Below, one piece after another: positions 29,854-32,491 of a DNA stretch of 32,491 nt (positions are counted from its first letter, which is position 1; each line of letters opens with the position of its first letter). The notes beneath the pieces are model-generated. The model saw only the letters and a program-made list of their open reading frames with translations, made no database searches and had not been told where the DNA came from. Source of the stretch: an uncultured Bacteroides sp. (GTDB lineage: Bacteria; Bacteroidota; Bacteroidia; Bacteroidales; Bacteroidaceae); the NCBI GenBank assembly GCA_947574505.1, contig CANPJW010000033.1, positions 1-32,491 on the forward strand, given 5' to 3'. A program made the translations under genes and the position numbers.

Positions 29854-29864
29854 TAATTAATTTC

Positions 29865-30857
29865 ATGGCGATATTAGCATTTCAAAAACCTGATAAAGTA
29901 TTAATGTTGGAAGCGGACTCCAGATTTGGAAAATTTGAGTTCCGTCCACTCGAACCCGGTTTCGGTATTACCGTAGGTAATGCTTTACGCCGTATTCTTC
30001 TTTCTTCATTGGAAGGATTTGCAATCAACACGATTAAGATCGAAGGTGTAGAACATGAGTTCGCATCTGTATCCGGTGTTAAAGAAGACGTGACCAACAT
30101 TATCTTAAATCTGAAGCAAGTCAGATTTAAGCAAGTAGTAGAAGAGTTCGAAAATGAAAAGGTAAGCATTACCGTTGAGAATTCTAGTGAATTTAAGGCA
30201 GGTGATATAAGTAAGTATTTGACTGGATTTGAAGTGTTAAATCCTGAATTGGTTATTTGCCATTTAGATTCAAAAGCAACAATGCAGATGGACATTACCA
30301 TTAATAAAGGTAGAGGGTATGTTCCGGCCGACGAAAACCGCGAATATTGTACCGATGTTAATGTAATTCCTATCGATTCTATTTACACACCGATACGTAA
30401 TGTAAAATATCAGGTGGAAAACTTCCGTGTTGAACAGAAGACTGACTACGAAAAGCTGGTATTGGAAATTACTACCGATGGTTCCATTCACCCGAAGGAA
30501 GCTTTGAAAGAAGCCGCTAAAATATTGATTTATCATTTCATGTTGTTCTCTGATGAAAAGATTACTCTTGAAACATCCGATGTGGACGGCAATGAAGAAT
30601 TTGATGAAGAAGTATTGCACATGCGCCAGCTGCTTAAGACTAAGCTTGTTGATATGGACCTCTCAGTTCGTGCCTTGAACTGCTTGAAAGCTGCCGATGT
30701 GGAAACATTGGGTGACTTGGTACAGTTCAACAAGACAGATCTGTTGAAGTTCAGAAACTTCGGTAAGAAATCGCTCACGGAGCTTGATGATTTGCTCGAG
30801 GGTCTGAATCTGTCGTTTGGAACCGATATCTCTAAATATAAATTAGATAAAGAATAA
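29865..30857 (+). CDS. rpoA: RNA polymerase subunit alpha
   Basis: Alpha forms the dimer platform for polymerase assembly and contacts promoter DNA and activators. The 330 residues comprise the N-terminal domain ([20 protein letters not shown]) and, after a linker, the C-terminal domain. The UP-element contact arginine is kept at R269 (E. coli R265) in the segment [13 protein letters not shown]. It is placed three bases before rplQ. Confidence 0.98.
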   Translation: MAILAFQKPDKVLMLEADSRFGKFEFRPLEPGFGITVGNALRRILLSSLEGFAINTIKIEGVEHEFASVSGVKEDVTNIILNLKQVRFKQVVEEFENEKVSITVENSSEFKAGDISKYLTGFEVLNPELVICHLDSKATMQMDITINKGRGYVPADENREYCTDVNVIPIDSIYTPIRNVKYQVENFRVEQKTDYEKLVLEITTDGSIHPKEALKEAAKILIYHFMLFSDEKITLETSDVDGNEEFDEEVLHMRQLLKTKLVDMDLSVRALNCLKAADVETLGDLVQFNKTDLLKFRNFGKKSLTELDDLLEGLNLSFGTDISKYKLDKE

Positions 30858-30860
30858 AAA

Positions 30861-31349
30861 ATGAGACATAATAAGAAATTCAATCATTTAGGTCGTACTG
30901 CTTCTCATAGAAGTGCTATGTTATCTAACATGGCTTGTTCTTTGATCAAGCACAAAAGAATCACTACGACTGTTGCAAAGGCTAAAGCTTTGAAGAAATT
31001 CGTTGAGCCTTTAATTACAAAATCTAAAGACGACACAACTAATTCACGTCGTGTTGTATTTAGCAACTTGCAAGATAAGTTTGCTGTAACGGAGTTGTTC
31101 AAAGAAATCTCTGTAAAAGTAGCAGATCGTCCGGGTGGTTATACTCGTATCATCAAAACAGGTCATCGTTTGGGTGATAATGCTGAAATGTGCTTTATCG
31201 AATTGGTAGATTACGATGAAAACATGGCTAAGACTGCAACTGCTAAGAAAGCAACTCGTACTCGTCGTTCTAAGAAGAGTGCAGCCGCTACAGAAGCTCC
31301 TGCAGCACCGGCAGCTGAAACTACAGAGGAAGCCCCTAAAGCTGAATAA
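30861..31349 (+). CDS. rplQ: 50S ribosomal protein L17 (bL17) with C-terminal extension
   Basis: L17 surrounds the tunnel exit. The core (1 to about 120) has the family start [17 protein letters not shown] and ends near the LVDYDEN segment. The 162-residue protein continues for about 40 residues, first basic ([11 protein letters not shown]) and then Ala/Pro/Glu-rich and acidic. E. coli L17 is 127 residues. It is the last gene of the alpha series, before a terminator. Confidence 0.97.
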   Translation: MRHNKKFNHLGRTASHRSAMLSNMACSLIKHKRITTTVAKAKALKKFVEPLITKSKDDTTNSRRVVFSNLQDKFAVTELFKEISVKVADRPGGYTRIIKTGHRLGDNAEMCFIELVDYDENMAKTATAKKATRTRRSKKSAAATEAPAAPAAETTEEAPKAE

Positions 31350-31369
31350 TCTGTAATCATCATATATAT

Positions 31370-31405
31370 AAAAGCCATAGCTATAAAAGCTGTGGCTTTT
31401 TTTAT
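31370..31405 (+). terminator. Terminator of the ribosomal protein cluster
   Basis: AAAAGCCATAGC (31370-31381) pairs with GCTGTGGCTTTT (31389-31400), 12 bp with one G-U, and a seven-base loop. The T-run continues through 31403. Together with the absence of any other T-tract hairpin since 13156 it suggests one long transcription series ending here. Confidence 0.93.
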
Positions 31406-31436
31406 TTTATGCCCTGACCGGCAGTAATGAGAAAAC

Positions 31437-31525
31437 AAGCTGTGAGGCTTCTGTCCACATGCATATTACTTGTTCTGTTTACAAAAGTTTTGATACGGAC
31501 GAGGCATGCAGAACAAGAACAGCTT
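31437..31525. repeat. Nested inverted repeats in the long spacer
   Basis: Outer arms AAGCTGT (31437-31443) and ACAGCTT (31519-31525), and inner arms CTTGTTCTG (31469-31477) and CAGAACAAG (31509-31517), are perfect and nested. A 25-base side loop and a 31-base end loop lie between them. It begins about 30 bases after the terminator. No coding frame explains it. It could be an untranslated RNA, a protein-binding site or a decayed remnant. Confidence 0.55.
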
Positions 31526-31557
31526 TTAATTTAAAGTCGGAATTAGAAACATCGAAT

Positions 31558-31660
31558 AATTCCTTCAAAACCGTCATAGATAGGTAACCTGTTGCTTTTC
31601 AGGAAGAAACCATGAAGGAATTGAGAACCGATCCTTCATAATTTTGGATAATCCTTCATA
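31558..31660. repeat. Four TCCTTCA-type repeats before the exported-protein gene
   Basis: TCCTTCA occurs at 31561-31567, 31632-31638 and 31652-31658, and inverted as TGAAGGA at 31613-31619. The last two lie within identical ATCCTTCATA units exactly 20 bases apart, two helical turns. AATTCCTTCA (31558-31567) is a perfect inverted match to TGAAGGAATT (31613-31622). A -7-like box TAATTTTG (31639-31646) lies between the 20-base-spaced pair, the arrangement expected of an operator. No regulator is encoded nearby. Confidence 0.5.
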
Positions 31661-31741
31661 GCTCCCTTAAAACAAAATACCTTTGATATGTGTTAATTAT
31701 TGTATGAAATGAAACCTAAAACGCTATTTATGTTATCTTTG
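31639..31741 (+). promoter_or_regulatory. Region with three -7-like promoter boxes
   Basis: TAATTTTG (31639-31646), TACCTTTG (31678-31685) and TATCTTTG (31734-31741) each match the Bacteroides -7 consensus TAnnTTTG. None has a clear TTG at 19-20 bases upstream, so each would be a weak or activated promoter. The last would start transcription only about 12 bases before the ATG at 31760. The rest of the 31410-31759 gap shows only the repeats listed separately. Confidence 0.45.
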
Positions 31742-31759
31742 TAAACCAAACAGTAAGCA

Positions 31760-32185
31760 ATGAAAGGATTTGTTACAGTCATATTATTTTTTCTGTTTGC
31801 CTTGGCTTTTGCCGGAACAGAATATGTAGATGCAGTTCCAGCTGCATCAATGACGGTATGTACTGTACAGCATACGGATACTACTCCGCAGCACTCCATC
31901 AATGAAGATCGTGTCATTCCCTTGGATAGCAATAAGGGAATAGCAGATATGGAGTTTGGGGACGCTCATACTTTAGCACATCGCGTCAGTGCCTCTGCAG
32001 AGCGTATGTACCGTTTTTCCTCCATGGAGACTACCCAATTTATCAAAATTTTGTTGCGTAAGATGGCCGCCCGGATGGCCAGTCTTGCAAGCTGTCATAC
32101 CCATGTGTATGCCTCTTCCTATTCCCTTCCCTGGGATAGTGCTTGCGAGCACTATATCTTTGGTATGAGGCGCATTCTTATTTAG
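31760..32185 (+). CDS. Unrecognised exported protein (141 aa)
   Basis: I do not recognise this family. The N-terminus is a clear signal peptide, Lys2 followed by a hydrophobic run (4-18), with a likely cut after A-F-A at 18 or at a later Ala. The mature part has an acidic middle and Cys/His pairs: C34 with H38 and H45, CHTH at 112-115, and C129 with H131. Cysteines could form a periplasmic disulfide or bind metal; this is speculation. The second half (about 89-110) is predicted to be helical. It follows the repeat-rich spacer on the same strand as the ribosomal genes but after their terminator. Coding is supported by the open frame, the signal peptide and codon use like its neighbours. Confidence 0.75.
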   Translation: MKGFVTVILFFLFALAFAGTEYVDAVPAASMTVCTVQHTDTTPQHSINEDRVIPLDSNKGIADMEFGDAHTLAHRVSASAERMYRFSSMETTQFIKILLRKMAARMASLASCHTHVYASSYSLPWDSACEHYIFGMRRILI

Positions 32186-32303
32186 CTTTTATTCTTTTAC
32201 CAATTTGTTTTTCATGGTTCTGTCTTGCCGGGTGATTGGCGAGATGTGACCTTGGTATGAATTATTGTATTTTTAATTAGTAAAGAATAAAATTTAAATT
32301 ATT

Positions 32304-32480
32304 ATGAGTAATACAGTTTCTACTGAAGCAACCTTGTTTTCAACAACACACCCTGATGTCGTAAAACGTACTAGTGTTTCTTCTATTATCATATCCGCTA
32401 TCCTTTGTGTGATAGGTGCGGGTGCATTTGCAACCTCTACCCCAGTTCGGGATAAGATTTTGTTCATAAAAAGTTGGTAG
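32304..32480 (+). CDS. Unrecognised small single-span membrane protein (58 aa)
   Basis: I translated this directly: MSNTVSTEATLFSTTHPDVV start, one hydrophobic helix at about 25-45 (IIISAILCVIGAGAFATS), and a short basic end RDKILFIKSW. The start ATG follows a long A/T-rich leader (AAAATTTAAATTATT), which is the usual Bacteroides style. The N-terminus is Ser/Thr-rich. No terminator or -7 box lies in the 118-nt spacer after the 141-aa gene, so they probably form one transcript. The stop is at 32478-32480, 11 bases before the window end. The family is unknown, and the call rests on start context and the transmembrane pattern. Confidence 0.6.
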   Translation: MSNTVSTEATLFSTTHPDVVKRTSVSSIIISAILCVIGAGAFATSTPVRDKILFIKSW

Positions 32481-32491
32481 TCTCATAAATA

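Noticed and set aside
155..31438. Many minus-strand open frames of 60-219 codons
   Set aside because: All lie opposite strongly conserved genes and show no domain, start context or codon pattern of their own.
31693..31932. Minus-strand 79-codon frame opposite the exported-protein gene
   Set aside because: It overlaps the promoter region and the signal-peptide gene, and has no leader or recognisable domain.
32224..32243. CTTGCC/GGCGAG hairpin after the exported-protein gene as a terminator
   Set aside because: Only six pairs and no following T-tract.
1..32491. Insertion sequence, prophage, CRISPR array or other acquired island
   Set aside because: No transposase, integrase, terminal repeats, spacer arrays or composition break were seen.

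Overview
The window reads as chromosomal DNA of a Bacteroides-type gut bacterium (phylum Bacteroidota). Supporting signs are the AT-rich spacers, promoters of the TTG-N19/20-TAnnTTTG class, mostly absent Shine-Dalgarno sites, zinc-free forms of S4, S14 and L36, a DUF3467 gene between rpoC and rpsL, and the fused str-S10-spc-alpha order. I count 45 protein genes and one tRNA, all on the + strand, with no strand switch, insertion sequence, CRISPR array or prophage sequence.

Layout: (1) 32-12522 is the rif-type cluster tuf, tRNA-Trp(CCA), secE, nusG, rplK, rplA, rplJ, rplL, rpoB, rpoC. A tandem-hairpin element lies between rplL and rpoB, and a perfect 16-bp terminator follows rpoC. (2) 12627-13136 is a stand-alone unit: promoter, a 113-residue DUF3467 gene and its own terminator. 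(3) 13156-16448 is the str unit (rpsL, rpsG, fusA) from a near-consensus promoter. It lacks tuf, which sits at the head of the rif cluster. (4) 16449-31349 holds the S10, spc and alpha clusters without visible internal terminators: rpsJ to rpsQ, rplN to rplO, secY, map, infA, rpmJ, rpsM, rpsK, rpsD, rpoA, rplQ. A U-tract terminator follows at 31370-31405. (5) 31410-32491 is a non-ribosomal tail: a roughly 350-nt intergenic stretch with inverted and direct repeats and three -7-like boxes, then an unrecognised exported protein (141 aa) and an unrecognised one-helix membrane protein (58 aa).

Functionally the window builds the transcription and translation machinery: RNA polymerase alpha, beta and beta', NusG, elongation factors Tu and G, IF-1, about half of the ribosomal proteins, the SecY/SecE channel core, and methionine aminopeptidase for nascent-chain trimming.

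The core genes are ordinary. The parts worth a second look are the RNA-structured spacers (rplL-rpoB, rpsL-rpsG, fusA-rpsJ, rpsK-rpsD), four genes with perfect AGGAGG sites in a phylum that rarely uses them, the DUF3467 unit, and the repeat-rich promoter region before the two unknown envelope proteins. I found no clear defence, mobile or metabolic system of a new type.
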